This document shows, in pieces, positions 29,065-38,982 of a stretch of DNA of 64,000 nucleotides. The notes beneath the pieces were generated by a model. The model saw only the letters and a program-made list of their open reading frames with translations, was not told the origin of the DNA and made no database searches. How positions within the stretch are numbered: position 1 is the stretch's first letter; every line of letters begins with the position of its first letter. The translations under genes and the position numbers were made by a program. Source of the DNA: Prochlorococcus marinus XMU1402 (lineage in GTDB: Bacteria; Cyanobacteriota; Cyanobacteriia; PCC-6307; Cyanobiaceae). The DNA lies in NCBI RefSeq assembly GCF_017696205.1, contig NZ_JAAORD010000001.1, positions 124,001-188,000 of the forward strand, given 5' to 3'.

Positions 29065-29212
29065 TGCGCTCTAATTTTTTTGTATCGTTAGCTAAATTCA
29101 TTAAACAATAGTTTGTAGAGCCTAAATCGAATAGTTCAGCATATGCTAAGCAGGCATCTTTGTCTGAATCAACAAATCTCAATATTCCTTCTTTGTCGTA
29201 AAGACCATACAT
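29027..29212 (-). CDS. Small conserved hypothetical protein
   Basis: A 61-residue protein starting MYGLYDKEGILRFVDSDKDACLAYAELFDL, whose pattern I recall from small picocyanobacterial hypotheticals. It is acidic with a short polar tail, no membrane segment or known domain. The last 38 bases overlap the 3' end of the pedR-like gene in antisense. It follows the CYTH gene by 61 bases and could be the last gene of that minus-strand transcript. Function unknown. Confidence 0.7.
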   Translation of the reverse strand: MYGLYDKEGILRFVDSDKDACLAYAELFDLGSTNYCLMNLANDTKKLERTNLDLNLGGNNN

Positions 29213-29273
29213 TTGAAGAAAGGTATGTTTTTTAAAATATAAAGAAAATATAAAGGAAAAGTGGTAACTTTGA

Positions 29274-29771
29274 CTAGTTGTTTTTGAAAGTTGTCAAATT
29301 TTTATCTTCCCATTTTGAAAAAGGTTTGTTTGTGAGACCGAAATTAGTGTAATTTTTGAGCCCTGTAATTTCTTTTGAAATGAAAGATGGAAGATACAAA
29401 TTTTCCTCTTCATTAGGAAGTTCAATTTCAGCAATTTCAAGTGGATAATTATCTTCTTTAAAGCGATCTATTATCCAAAATTTTTTTTCAACATCTAAAA
29501 AGAATCTTTCTTTCTTTATTGTATTTGTGAGATTCGACATTATAGTTTTGCCATCTTTTTGTGGAATGTAGTATTCAAATTCAAAGTTGGTAAAGCTTTC
29601 GATATGTTTTTTGAGTGCAATTTTATACTCTTTGCCCGTGCGCCTTATTCTAATTATCCAATTATCTAAACTTTCTGATAAGTATCCCTGTTCAATACAG
29701 ATTTTTTTTGTGATGAATTTTTTCCAGCTATCGTTCTTTATAAGAAATCGTCTTTCTATTTCTAAGGCCAT
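29274..29771 (-). CDS. CYTH domain (triphosphate tunnel metalloenzyme) protein
   Basis: A 165-residue CYTH protein, recognised by the N-terminal EIERRFLI, where the usual ExExK reads E4-x-E6-x-R8, and by alternating charged strands (RIRRTGKEYKIALK, EIAEIELP). Such tunnel enzymes hydrolyse inorganic triphosphate or make cAMP in different lineages; a short bacterial member like this is most often a triphosphatase. It begins directly after the nadK stop with no gap, suggesting coupled translation at the end of the ndh-nadK operon. Substrate not established. Confidence 0.85.
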   Translation of the reverse strand: MALEIERRFLIKNDSWKKFITKKICIEQGYLSESLDNWIIRIRRTGKEYKIALKKHIESFTNFEFEYYIPQKDGKTIMSNLTNTIKKERFFLDVEKKFWIIDRFKEDNYPLEIAEIELPNEEENLYLPSFISKEITGLKNYTNFGLTNKPFSKWEDKNLTTFKNN

Positions 29772-30674
29772 TTAATTTTTTAGAGATAAATCCCCTTTCC
29801 AATCTAGTTTTTTTATTAAAGTATTATAGTAGTTAGCACTTTTTTTAAACTTTATTATTTTGCAGGGTGATTCCCCTTTTTTGATCTCACAATAATAATT
29901 TTCTTTAATAGTCATACATTTTGAACCGTCTCTCCATAATTTAATTTCACCTTTACTTTTTTTTACTGGTTTAATGATTACCTTACTTGTATTAGGAATA
30001 ACTATTGGTCTACTAGCTAAACTCATTGGGCATATAGGGTTAATTATCATTGCATCTATACTTGGATGTACTATTGGACCACCTGCAGCCATTGAGTATG
30101 CTGTTGAACCAGTAGATGTAGCTATAATCAATCCATCACCTTTATATTCATTTACCTTCTCATTATCTATTTCAATTTGTATTTGGTTAGTAGGAGAAAT
30201 ATCTTCTTCAACGGATTTAAAATAAAAATCATTTAATGCGTCATAGCTTTTTATAATTTTTTTTTCAGTACTTTTTCCACTAATACAAACATCACAATTG
30301 ATTCTATTCCGAAAATCAATTATATATTCTTCGTTTTCAAGAATTTCAATAAAAGATTTGTCAAATAGAAAATCTTTCTCTTGTGTCAGGAAACCCAAAT
30401 TACCACCAATATTAATGCTCAATAAAGGAATATCATAATCAGCTAAAGCATTTGCACATTTCAGGAAGGTACCATCCCCACCAAGTACTATTCCTATATT
30501 TGGTTGTGATTCTGACTTGCAAAGATATTTTTCAATTTCCTCTTTATGAAAATCACTTTCAATCCTGTTTGATTTAATATTTTTAGCTTTAAGAACTTCT
30601 TCACAAAATTTTGAAGCCTCTAAAGCTATAGAACTATCTGAACGATATACAATGAGAACTAATGAAAGTTTCAT
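29772..30674 (-). CDS. nadK: NAD kinase
   Basis: A 300-residue ATP-NAD kinase that makes NADP. It has the signature GGDGTFLK (65-72), [10 protein letters not shown], and the [22 protein letters not shown] run in pieces, with a lineage-specific C-terminus. Cyanobacteria usually carry two NAD kinases; which group this belongs to is not decided here. It is 9 bases after ndhE and followed without gap by the CYTH gene, so NADP synthesis is tied in expression to NDH-1 subunits. Confidence 0.93.
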   Translation of the reverse strand: MKLSLVLIVYRSDSSIALEASKFCEEVLKAKNIKSNRIESDFHKEEIEKYLCKSESQPNIGIVLGGDGTFLKCANALADYDIPLLSINIGGNLGFLTQEKDFLFDKSFIEILENEEYIIDFRNRINCDVCISGKSTEKKIIKSYDALNDFYFKSVEEDISPTNQIQIEIDNEKVNEYKGDGLIIATSTGSTAYSMAAGGPIVHPSIDAMIINPICPMSLASRPIVIPNTSKVIIKPVKKSKGEIKLWRDGSKCMTIKENYYCEIKKGESPCKIIKFKKSANYYNTLIKKLDWKGDLSLKN

Positions 30675-30683
30675 TTAATACTT

Positions 30684-31004
30684 TTACCATTTTAGTAAAT
30701 TAAAGCTTTCCATATCTACAGTCACTCTATTCCTGTAAAGAGATAACAAAATAGCTAATCCAACGGCGGCTTCTGCTGCAGCAACAGTAATCACAAAAAT
30801 CGTAAAAACTTGTCCTTGAATTAAATTATTATCAATATAGGAAGAAAAAGCCATTAAGTTGATATTGACCGCATTGAGCATTAATTCAATACTCATTAGA
30901 ACTCTGACTGCATTTCTGCTATTTAATAATCCCCAAATACCAATGCAAAATAGTGCTGAAGATACTATCAAAAAAGCTTGAAGAGGTATTGATTCTAAAT
31001 TCAT
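30684..31004 (-). CDS. ndhE: NDH-1 subunit E (NdhE, chain 4L)
   Basis: A 106-residue NuoK/ND4L-like subunit with three membrane helices. Typical pieces are [38 protein letters not shown] with a membrane glutamate, and [18 protein letters not shown] with a second glutamate; both are used in proton pumping. It is 18 bases after ndhG and followed by nadK. Confidence 0.96.
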   Translation of the reverse strand: MNLESIPLQAFLIVSSALFCIGIWGLLNSRNAVRVLMSIELMLNAVNINLMAFSSYIDNNLIQGQVFTIFVITVAAAEAAVGLAILLSLYRNRVTVDMESFNLLKW

Positions 31005-31022
31005 AATAAGAGAGTGGAAAGG

Positions 31023-31622
31023 TTAATTTTTGTTTGTAAGTAATGGTTCAGATGATTTTTCAATTAACTCTTGATCAACAGGTAATCCTGTAGAAATATC
31101 TTTGCTCATTACATCTCTTCTTGCTAAAACAATAGCTCCAATCATTGCCATTAAAAGTAAGACTGAAGCTACTTCAAATGGAAGTAAATAATCACTAAAC
31201 AGATGTTCTCCAATTCTAATAGTTGATTCTTCTCCTATAGAGTTTTGAGGACTGGATAGACTCCACACATTTGTCAAGTCAACCCTTATTAAGAGACTTA
31301 GTAGGGTTAAACATATCGATGTTGATATGATTCTTCTCGATTTAATGTCATTGATAGGCTTTAAATTTTCTTTTTTATTGACAAGCATAATAGCAAAAAT
31401 TATTAATACATTCACTGCACCCACATAAACTAAAACCTGTGCCGCAGCAACAAAACTTGCATTTAAAAGAAGATATAATCCCGCCACACTCATGAAAACC
31501 CCTCCAAGAAGGAAGGCTGAGTAGACAATGCTTTCAAGCAATATAACACCGAGGGCTCCAATAATGACAACTAAAGATAGAACTGTAAAACAAATAAATT
31601 GTGTTGTTATTGCAATGGACAT
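31023..31622 (-). CDS. ndhG: NDH-1 subunit G (NdhG, chain 6)
   Basis: A 199-residue NuoJ/ND6-like membrane subunit with five hydrophobic helices. The segment SAFLLGGVFMSVAGLYLLLNASFVAAAQVLVYVGAVNVLIIFAIML in parts is highly conserved in NdhG. A polar tail of about 30 residues follows the last helix. It lies 13 bases after ndhI. Confidence 0.96.
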   Translation of the reverse strand: MSIAITTQFICFTVLSLVVIIGALGVILLESIVYSAFLLGGVFMSVAGLYLLLNASFVAAAQVLVYVGAVNVLIIFAIMLVNKKENLKPINDIKSRRIISTSICLTLLSLLIRVDLTNVWSLSSPQNSIGEESTIRIGEHLFSDYLLPFEVASVLLLMAMIGAIVLARRDVMSKDISTGLPVDQELIEKSSEPLLTNKN

Positions 31623-31635
31623 AACTTAATGTAAG

Positions 31636-32262
31636 TTAATTAGTTGGATTAGAAACTTTATCTTTATTTTCATTGGATTCAGGTCTCATCCAATCATAGA
31701 CTTCTTCAGGTAGTTTACCAGCTCTAGTATTTGAGGCTGGGATTTCATGAGGGTCCATTACACCTTTAGGGAGGTAGGCAAGTTCTCTAAGAGGTTTAAC
31801 TGATGGATCTGTTGTGACGTTTGTAGGTAGTCTACCAAGTGCTACATTATCGAAATTTAGATTGTGTCTATCGAAAGTAGCTAATTCATATTCTTCAGTC
31901 ATTGATAGACAATTAGTTGGACAATATTCAACACAATTTCCACAAAATATACAAACTCCAAAATCTATTGAATAATTTCGAAGTTCCTTTTTTTTGGTTT
32001 CTTTATTCATTACCCAATCAACTACTGGCAGATTGATGGGACATACTCTCACACAAACTTCGCAAGCAATACATTTATCGAATTCATAATGTATCCTTCC
32101 TCTATATCTTTCAGAAGGTATTAACTTTTCATACGGATATTGGACAGTGACAGGTCTTCTTCGAAGATGATCAAAAGTTACCGATATACCATTGTATAAA
32201 TATTTCCCAGCATTAAATGCTTCCTTGATATAGCTATTTATTTGTTGAAGGAAATTGTTCAT
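31636..32262 (-). CDS. ndhI: NDH-1 subunit I (NdhI), 2x[4Fe-4S]
   Basis: A 208-residue iron-sulfur subunit of the peripheral arm that passes electrons toward plastoquinone. Two ferredoxin motifs are complete: C64, C67, C70, C74 ([12 protein letters not shown]) and C104, C107, C110, C114 ([12 protein letters not shown]). The N-terminal amphipathic helix and [10 protein letters not shown] contact the membrane arm. A picocyanobacterial C-terminal tail of about 40 residues follows. It is the second gene of ndhA-I-G-E. Confidence 0.97.
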   Translation of the reverse strand: MNNFLQQINSYIKEAFNAGKYLYNGISVTFDHLRRRPVTVQYPYEKLIPSERYRGRIHYEFDKCIACEVCVRVCPINLPVVDWVMNKETKKKELRNYSIDFGVCIFCGNCVEYCPTNCLSMTEEYELATFDRHNLNFDNVALGRLPTNVTTDPSVKPLRELAYLPKGVMDPHEIPASNTRAGKLPEEVYDWMRPESNENKDKVSNPTN

Positions 32263-32331
32263 TTTGAAGAATTTGCTTTGTTATTTTTATTTTAGTGGAA
32301 TAATTTTAAATTTAAGTATTTTTACTTAAAT

Positions 32332-33450
32332 TTAGCCACCAAAGAATTGGGGAAAAGCAAGTTTTAATCCTGCAGTTATCAAAAGATTAGCAAGAGAAAT
32401 TGGAAGAAGAAACTTCCATCCTAGATCTAAAAGTTGATCTATTCTTACTCTGGGAGTTGTCCAGCGTAATAATATTGCAATGAAAACTAAAAGATATGCT
32501 TTTAAAACAGTCATTACAATTCCTATTGATGCAGTGAAAACCTGAACGAAAGGTGCATTAATTGGCAAATTAAAAAAATTAGCTATTAATTCAACTGGAA
32601 TAGGAAACCCCCATCCTCCCAAATAAAGTATTGATACTAATAATGCTGAAAGAATTAAATTGATGTAACTACCAAGGTAGAACAATGCGAATTTCATCCC
32701 AGCATATTCAGTTTGATATCCTGCAACTAATTCTTCTTCAGCTTCAGGTAAGTCGAATGGAAGTCTTTCGCATTCTGCAAGAGCACAAATCCAAAAAACT
32801 ATAAAACCTACTGGTTGTCTCCAAATGTTCCAACTTAGTATTCCAGCACCACTTTGTTGGTTAACAATGTCAATAGTACTGAGAGAATTTGTCATTAGGA
32901 CGATAGCTAGTACAGATAAAGCTAAAGGTATTTCGTAACTTATTGATTGAGCTGCTGCTCTTAATCCTCCTAATAAAGAGTATTTATTGTTTGATGCATA
33001 TCCGCTCATAAGAAGTCCAATTGGCTGGATACTGCTTAAAGCGATCCATAAAAAAATTCCAATACCAACGTTACTTATTAAAAGATTTTGTCCAAAAGGG
33101 ACAATTAACCATGAGAGTATTACTGGGACAAGAACTAATATAGGTCCTGCAGTGAAGAGGATTCCATCAGCTTTAGCAGGAATAATATCCTCTTTGACAA
33201 GTAACTTAAGACCATCTGCAATTGGTTGTAGGACGCCAAGGGCACCAGCATATTCGGGACCTATTCTTTGTTGAGCAGCAGCAGATATCTTTCTTTCAAG
33301 CCAAACTGTTACCAAAACGCCAACAACTGCTGCTACTAAAACTAGAAGCATAGGTATAGGAATCCAAATTATATGGGCAATTTCACTAGAAAGGCCAAAA
33401 CCTTTTAAGAATTCATTAAAACTATATTCGAGATCTAATCCGTATTCCAA
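32332..33450 (-). CDS. ndhA: NDH-1 subunit A (NdhA, chain 1)
   Basis: A 372-residue NuoH/ND1-like membrane subunit forming the quinone site with eight or nine helices. Recognisable parts include [33 protein letters not shown] and [22 protein letters not shown] at 33450 is the only canonical start before the conserved N-terminus. It opens the ndhA-I-G-E-nadK-CYTH run and lies 75 bases downstream of gltA on the same strand. Confidence 0.96.
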   Translation of the reverse strand: MEYGLDLEYSFNEFLKGFGLSSEIAHIIWIPIPMLLVLVAAVVGVLVTVWLERKISAAAQQRIGPEYAGALGVLQPIADGLKLLVKEDIIPAKADGILFTAGPILVLVPVILSWLIVPFGQNLLISNVGIGIFLWIALSSIQPIGLLMSGYASNNKYSLLGGLRAAAQSISYEIPLALSVLAIVLMTNSLSTIDIVNQQSGAGILSWNIWRQPVGFIVFWICALAECERLPFDLPEAEEELVAGYQTEYAGMKFALFYLGSYINLILSALLVSILYLGGWGFPIPVELIANFFNLPINAPFVQVFTASIGIVMTVLKAYLLVFIAILLRWTTPRVRIDQLLDLGWKFLLPISLANLLITAGLKLAFPQFFGG

Positions 33451-33525
33451 AATTTTTATGTTATTTACTTAATACATTAACTCTTCACAAACAATATGTG
33501 TGTTTTTTATGAAAAGCTGCAAATA

Positions 33526-34671
33526 TTATTCTCTATTTTCTAGGTTGATCCAATCTCTTGGTGCTGAACCAGTATAGATTTGAGATGGTCTAAAAATTCT
33601 ATTTGCACCAAGTTGCTCTCTCCAATGAGCTAACCAACCAGCAACTCTAGATATGGCAAAAATTGGAGTAAATAAATCACGAGGAATACCAAGTTTTCTA
33701 TAAACAAGACCAGAATAAAAGTCCACGTTGGGGAAAATACCTTTAGGTCCAAGTCTTGGAATTGCCTCTGCCTCTAATGCTTTAGCAACTTCATACATTT
33801 TATCTGCTCCAAATCTAATAAAAAGCTCTTCTGCAAGTTTTTGAAGAATTATTGCTCTTGGATCTTTGACTTTATACTCTCTATGGCCAAAGCCCATGAT
33901 TTTAGTTTTATTTTTTATCGCGTTATCTAAAAAACACCCAGCATTTTCTGGAGTTTTGATCTCTTCTAACATTGCAATCACATCTTCATTTGCTCCTCCA
34001 TGCAGTGGACCAGCTAGGGTTCCTACCGCAGAGGCGATAACAGCATACGGATCTGTAAGAGTGCTTGCGGTTACTCTAGCGCTAAATGTACTTGCGTTTA
34101 AACTATGTTCGGCATGAAGAATTAAACACCTATCAAAAACTTTTGCAGCTATAGGATCTTGTTCTCTCTCAGTCAGCATATAAAGAAAATTTGATGAGTA
34201 AGTTAAATCATCTCGAGGTTGAATAGGGTCTTGTCCTTTCCTAATAAGTTGAAAAGCAGCTATCATAGTTGGTATTTTTGCTATTAGTCTTATCACTGCG
34301 TTGTAGATGTAATTAGGATCATCTATCGCTCTACGTGAATAGAAAAGCCCTAAGGAAGCCGCACTTGATTGGAGGGCATCCATAGGATGACCTGTCGCAG
34401 GGAAACATTTCATCATATCTCGGACTCTAAAACTTAATCTGCGATGCATCTGAACTTCTTGTTCAAAATCTCTTAGTTGAGTAGCTGTAGGCAATTCACC
34501 CCAAATTAATAAGTAAGCAGTTTCTAAAAAACTACTTTTTTGGGATAGTTCCTCAATGGTGTAGCCTCTATATAATAGTTTGCCTTTGTTGCCGTCAATA
34601 TCACAGATAGATGAATTAGTAACTGGGACACCCTCTAATCCTGGTTTTAAAATTAGTTTTTTATTGTCCAA
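33526..34671 (-). CDS. gltA: Citrate synthase
   Basis: A 381-residue citrate synthase of the shorter bacterial type, condensing oxaloacetate and acetyl-CoA at the entry of the TCA pathway, which supplies 2-oxoglutarate for nitrogen assimilation in cyanobacteria. The active-site histidines H224 (GPLHGGANE) and H263 (FGHREYK) are present, as are H189 in HAEHSLNAST and the aspartate in NVDFYSGLVY. The start is TTG at 34671, since an in-frame stop lies four codons upstream. It precedes ndhA. Confidence 0.96.
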   Translation of the reverse strand: MDNKKLILKPGLEGVPVTNSSICDIDGNKGKLLYRGYTIEELSQKSSFLETAYLLIWGELPTATQLRDFEQEVQMHRRLSFRVRDMMKCFPATGHPMDALQSSAASLGLFYSRRAIDDPNYIYNAVIRLIAKIPTMIAAFQLIRKGQDPIQPRDDLTYSSNFLYMLTEREQDPIAAKVFDRCLILHAEHSLNASTFSARVTASTLTDPYAVIASAVGTLAGPLHGGANEDVIAMLEEIKTPENAGCFLDNAIKNKTKIMGFGHREYKVKDPRAIILQKLAEELFIRFGADKMYEVAKALEAEAIPRLGPKGIFPNVDFYSGLVYRKLGIPRDLFTPIFAISRVAGWLAHWREQLGANRIFRPSQIYTGSAPRDWINLENRE

Positions 34672-34795
34672 TTGCTTAATTCAATATCAAATACTTATAG
34701 ATTAAAGATAGTCAAATAATTTTTAATTAACCACAAGTTTTTAACTTCACAAAAATTTAGAATGTTTGAGTTTGAAGCTTTTTTGAATAAATTTA

Positions 34796-36256
34796 TTAAA
34801 GGATTTTTAAACTTTTTTCTGTATAAAAAATTGGATTTTTTTCTGGAATAGATTGACTTATGATTTCTAGAGATTCTTCATTTGATATTTTTAAAATATT
34901 TTTAACGAGAAAATTAAGATCTTCCAAATCTGAAAGATATTCAATTTTATTGGAATTTTCATTTTTGGTATCAACTTTTGCATAAAGAAAAGCAGATTTA
35001 TCTTTATTACTTTTTAAGTTAAAAAATTTTTTTGAGATTGTTTCTAGTTTTTTACTATCAATTAAATAATTACTTATGAATTGCAAACCTCCAGATTCTA
35101 TTGAATAGACATTTTCAAAAGTTATTTGTTTGATTACATCATCTTTTTCTTCAAGAATATCTTTGGAATATATCGAATATATATCTTCCTTTTGTTTCAA
35201 AGTATATTTATTGAAATCTTTTAGTTTTTTCAAAGCACTTAAATCAAATTGATCTTCAGTATTTTTTTCAAATGTAATTAGCCAATCTTTTTTTGAATTG
35301 AGAATTAAAATGTTTTGATTTGCATTATTATTAAAATCCTCAAAAAATTCTTGTTCAAAATCATTTATTAAAGGTTTAATGTATTTGCCAAAATTATTTA
35401 TGTCACTAAAAATTGAAACTTCAGGATTATTTTCATTATTATTTTCTTCATTTATTAGTTTATCGTAAGTAAGAATATCAAGATTTTTTTTATTATTTAG
35501 CAGATATGATTTTAAAATTAGATTTTTATTTTTTAAGTCAAATGTTGTAGCTATAATATCCTCATTATTTTCAGTAAAAAATTCTTTATTAAAAAAAATG
35601 CTTTCACAAAATTTATTTGTAAATAATATATTTTTTTCTTTTTTTAGTCTAGAAAGTTCTCCCTCATATTCAAATTTTTTTTCTTTAAAGTGATTACTAG
35701 AATAAATACTATTTTTGATTAAGTTTTTATCTGATGAAGCAATTATATAATTATCGTTGGTTCGGTATATATAGTTAAGGAAACTTATTTTGTTTTCTCT
35801 ATTAATTGAAATTATCTCATCAATTTGATCAATTTTATTAGGCAAATTTAATAAATCGTCTATTGTTTTTTCTGGCTTAATTTTAAAAATAATCAAAATA
35901 TCATCTTTAAGCTTCTTATGATTTTCAAAAAATGAGATTATAAGTTCATTGTTATAGATATCTTCTAATTTATTGTTGCCTAGATCTATACCTAAGTAAT
36001 CTAAGATAGAGTCTTTTATTAAAACAAAGTCATCTTGGTTTGTTGAATTTTTATCTTTTTCATTATTATTAACAATATGAAAACTATCTAAATTTGAAAT
36101 AAATAATAATTTATTGTTTTCAGGTATATATCTTAAGATATTTAGTTGCTCAATATTTGTACTTTGCTCCTTATTTTTATTAGCAGAAACTTTTTTAAAA
36201 CCAAAAAAAAGTAATAAAGATAATAATATTATTATTGCTACTACTTTAAGTTTCAT
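34796..36256 (-). CDS. Membrane-anchored hypothetical protein (DUF3352-like)
   Basis: A 486-residue protein with one N-terminal hydrophobic segment (about 4-20) that could be a signal anchor, followed by a long polar Asn/Lys/Glu/Ile-rich domain likely exported to the periplasm or lumen. The pattern ILRYIPENNKLLFISNLDSF resembles the opening of cyanobacterial DUF3352 proteins, but I am not certain. The frame begins at TTG 36262; I chose the ATG two codons later. No catalytic motif is visible. It diverges from the rhodanese gene and is separated from gltA by 124 AT-rich bases. Function unknown. Confidence 0.75.
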   Translation of the reverse strand: MKLKVVAIIILLSLLLFFGFKKVSANKNKEQSTNIEQLNILRYIPENNKLLFISNLDSFHIVNNNEKDKNSTNQDDFVLIKDSILDYLGIDLGNNKLEDIYNNELIISFFENHKKLKDDILIIFKIKPEKTIDDLLNLPNKIDQIDEIISINRENKISFLNYIYRTNDNYIIASSDKNLIKNSIYSSNHFKEKKFEYEGELSRLKKEKNILFTNKFCESIFFNKEFFTENNEDIIATTFDLKNKNLILKSYLLNNKKNLDILTYDKLINEENNNENNPEVSIFSDINNFGKYIKPLINDFEQEFFEDFNNNANQNILILNSKKDWLITFEKNTEDQFDLSALKKLKDFNKYTLKQKEDIYSIYSKDILEEKDDVIKQITFENVYSIESGGLQFISNYLIDSKKLETISKKFFNLKSNKDKSAFLYAKVDTKNENSNKIEYLSDLEDLNFLVKNILKISNEESLEIISQSIPEKNPIFYTEKSLKIL

Positions 36257-36345
36257 TATCAATGTTTATTTTTATTTTTAACAATAAACTTCTTACTGCA
36301 ACTTAATTTATTAAATTGTAAATAACACATAATTTATCCTATAAA

Positions 36346-36696
36346 TTGGGAAGTTATCCAAAATCCATAAATGCTTCTAGTCTCAATGATTGGTTTAATT
36401 CTGAGAAAGAAGATCCAGTTTTAATTGATGTAAGAGAACAGTCAGAGCTTGAAATAGCTCGTTTCTCAAAAGAATTTTTACATATACCAATTAGTAAAGT
36501 CACATCTGAATATGTTGAAGAAATATTTGCTGGTTTATTAGATAGAGAAATTGTAGTTACCTGTCATGCAGGAATAAGAAGTTATAACTTTTCTAAATGG
36601 TGCTTGGATAATAATATTGTGAGCGAAATTTGGAATTTGGAGGAGGGTATTGATGGATGGAGTAGAAATATTGACCCATCAATCCCAAGGTATTGA
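36346..36696 (+). CDS. Single-domain rhodanese
   Basis: A 116-residue rhodanese-like sulfurtransferase. The core LIDVREQSELEIARF is followed by the catalytic loop C73-HAGIRS-79 with active cysteine C73, and the closing NLEEGIDGWS segment. There is no signal peptide, so it should act in the cytosol, carrying sulfane sulfur. It starts at TTG (36346), as no ATG occurs before the conserved domain. Its stop lies immediately before the trpB stop on the other strand. Substrate unknown. Confidence 0.87.
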   Translation: MGSYPKSINASSLNDWFNSEKEDPVLIDVREQSELEIARFSKEFLHIPISKVTSEYVEEIFAGLLDREIVVTCHAGIRSYNFSKWCLDNNIVSEIWNLEEGIDGWSRNIDPSIPRY

Positions 36697-37941
36697 TTAA
36701 ATATCTAATGAAGATGCAACAGTATTAACATCTTTGTCGCCTCTACCAGAGCAATTGATAACTATATGAGTATCTTTTTCAAGAGTAGGGCATAATTTAT
36801 CTAACCAAGCAAAGGCATGGGAAGTTTCAAGTGCAGGTATAATTCCTTCTAGTTCACTAACAAGTTTTAAAGCGTCTAAAGCTTCTTGATCTGTGACTGA
36901 TCCATATTCTGCTCTACCTATATCTTTTAAATGGCTATGTTCAGGTCCTACTCCAGGGTAATCTAAACCTGCACTTATTGAGTGAGCTTCTTGTACTTGA
37001 CCATTATCATCTTGCAAGAGAAGACTCATTGAGCCATGCAAAATTCCAGCTGACCCTTTAGTAATAGTGGCAGCATGTTTGTCAGTATCAACTCCGCTTC
37101 CTGCGGCTTCAACTCCAATAAGTCGCACAGAAGTTTCTTTAACAAAGGGATGGAAAAGCCCCATTGCGTTTGATCCCCCACCTACACAAGCAAGCAAAAT
37201 ATCGGGCAAAGATCCAAATGATTTGAAACATTGTTTTTTAGTTTCTTCACCTATAACTGCATGAAAATCCCGCACAATCTTTGGGAAAGGGTGTGGGCCT
37301 GCAACAGATCCTAAAATGTAGTGTGTGGTTTCGACATTAGAAACCCAATCTCTAATGGCCTCACTAGTAGCATCCTTAAGTGTTGCAGTTCCAGAATTTA
37401 CAACTTTAACTTCAGCTCCTAAAAGTTTCATTCTGAAAACGTTAAGGGATTGTCTTTTAATGTCTTCAGCACCCATGTAGATAATACATTTCAAGCCAAA
37501 TCTCGCACAAACAGTGGCAGTAGCAACTCCATGCTGACCTGCTCCAGTTTCTGCAATTATTCTTTTTTTACCCATTCTTATTGCCAATAAAGCTTGACCA
37601 AGAGCATTATTAATTTTGTGAGCCCCAGTATGATTTAAATCTTCTCTTTTAAGCCATATTCTAGGAGTTGCTTGGTTATTTTTGTAATGTTCAGTAAGTC
37701 TTTTGGCTTCATAAAGTGGTGTTTCTCTTCCTACATAAGTCTTAAGTAGATGATTTAATTCTTCTACAAAAAGTTTATCTTTCCATGCATTAGATGCAGC
37801 GTCTTCAAGCTCAAAAAGAGCGGGCATTAGCGTTTCAGGAACATATTGACCACCATATTTTCCAAATCTTCCCTCTTTGGAGGGTTGATTTAAATCGTCA
37901 TTTTTATAGTTTTGATCTTTGCGAGAAAATGTACTTACCAC
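36697..37941 (-). CDS. trpB: Tryptophan synthase beta chain
   Basis: A 414-residue PLP enzyme that makes tryptophan from indole and serine. [19 protein letters not shown] opens the domain, the PLP lysine is K109 in HTGAHKINN, and GGGSNAMG forms the phosphate-binding loop. The sequence is the TrpB1 type partnered with TrpA, which is not adjacent. It diverges from the SUI1 gene, 39 bases away. Confidence 0.97.
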   Translation of the reverse strand: MVSTFSRKDQNYKNDDLNQPSKEGRFGKYGGQYVPETLMPALFELEDAASNAWKDKLFVEELNHLLKTYVGRETPLYEAKRLTEHYKNNQATPRIWLKREDLNHTGAHKINNALGQALLAIRMGKKRIIAETGAGQHGVATATVCARFGLKCIIYMGAEDIKRQSLNVFRMKLLGAEVKVVNSGTATLKDATSEAIRDWVSNVETTHYILGSVAGPHPFPKIVRDFHAVIGEETKKQCFKSFGSLPDILLACVGGGSNAMGLFHPFVKETSVRLIGVEAAGSGVDTDKHAATITKGSAGILHGSMSLLLQDDNGQVQEAHSISAGLDYPGVGPEHSHLKDIGRAEYGSVTDQEALDALKLVSELEGIIPALETSHAFAWLDKLCPTLEKDTHIVINCSGRGDKDVNTVASSLDI

Positions 37942-37989
37942 TTTTTCTATAGAATAAGTATTAACTAACTATAGATTATTTTGAAAATA

Positions 37990-38301
37990 ATGGGAAAAAA
38001 GAATTGGATCGAATTTGATAATCAAGAAAAGAAATCTGAAGAAACAGCTAAGGTAGATACTTTTAATAAAAGATCAAAAATAAATATTTCAAAACAAAAA
38101 AAAGGTAAAAAGGGCAAGACTATAACTTTAATTAGAGGTTTAGGCACTGAGGATGAAATCTTATTAAAAGAATTACTAAAAAAAATTAAAGTTTTTTGTG
38201 GGACTGGAGGAGCATTAATTGATAGAAATATCCAGTTACAGGGTGATATGGTATCGAAATCAATTGAGTTTCTTCGTAAAGAGGGATTTCATAATTTATG
38301 A
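37990..38301 (+). CDS. SUI1/YciH-family translation initiation factor homolog
   Basis: A 103-residue protein with a C-terminal SUI1 domain (KGKTITLIRGLGTEDEILLKELLKK in parts, then CGTGGALIDRNIQLQGD). Bacterial YciH-like members bind the small ribosomal subunit and may influence start selection, but their role is not settled. The N-terminal 35 residues are polar and basic. A TTG at 37981 is in frame, but ATG at 37990 gives the natural MGKKNWIEFD start. It is 42 bases ahead of cysC. Confidence 0.88.
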   Translation: MGKKNWIEFDNQEKKSEETAKVDTFNKRSKINISKQKKGKKGKTITLIRGLGTEDEILLKELLKKIKVFCGTGGALIDRNIQLQGDMVSKSIEFLRKEGFHNL

Positions 38302-38343
38302 AGCAAGGGTTAGGATAGGTTTTTAATTTTGATGAAGTAAAAA

Positions 38344-38967
38344 ATGAAAGAACAAAATCAAACAAAGTCAACCAATATAAAGTGGCACAACTTAACTATT
38401 GATAGAGAAAAGTTAGAGAAAATGAGAGGTCATAAAGGTTTGGTTATTTGGTTTACAGGTTTGTCTGGTTCTGGCAAAAGTACTTTGGCCAACGCTTTAA
38501 ATGAAGTTTTACACTTGGATGGTTTTTCGACTTATGTGTTGGATGGAGATAATATTAGACACGGTTTATGTAAAGATCTTGGTTTTTCGGATGAAGATAG
38601 GGAAGAAAATATAAGAAGAATTGGCGAAGTTGCGAATTTATTTATGAATGCTGGGATAATAACTATTACAGCATTCGTTTCGCCATTTATTAGCGATAGA
38701 GAGAAGGTGAGAAAAATTATTGGATCTAAGGATTTTATTGAAGTTTATTGTTCTGCTGATATCACAGTTTGCGAAAATAGGGATACTAAAGGTTTTTATA
38801 AAAAAGCTCGTTTGGGAGAAATTAAAGAATTCACAGGGATTTCTAGTCCATATGAAGCGCCTCTTAATCCCGAAATTGTTGTTGATACAGGTTCGTTAGA
38901 TTTAAATGATTCCGTTGAAAAAATTATTAACTACCTTAAAAAAGAAAACTTGCTTAACAAGACCTAA
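38344..38967 (+). CDS. cysC: Adenylylsulfate kinase
   Basis: A 207-residue APS kinase that phosphorylates APS to PAPS in sulfate assimilation. P-loop GLSGSGKS (39-46), YVLDGDNIRHGLCKDLGFS, and the ITAFVSPFISDRE block with the conserved serine are all present, and KARLGEIKEFTGISSPYE is the lid. It starts 42 bases after the SUI1 gene on the same strand and converges on purE. Confidence 0.95.
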   Translation: MKEQNQTKSTNIKWHNLTIDREKLEKMRGHKGLVIWFTGLSGSGKSTLANALNEVLHLDGFSTYVLDGDNIRHGLCKDLGFSDEDREENIRRIGEVANLFMNAGIITITAFVSPFISDREKVRKIIGSKDFIEVYCSADITVCENRDTKGFYKKARLGEIKEFTGISSPYEAPLNPEIVVDTGSLDLNDSVEKIINYLKKENLLNKT

Positions 38968-38982
38968 TAGAAAAATATTAGT

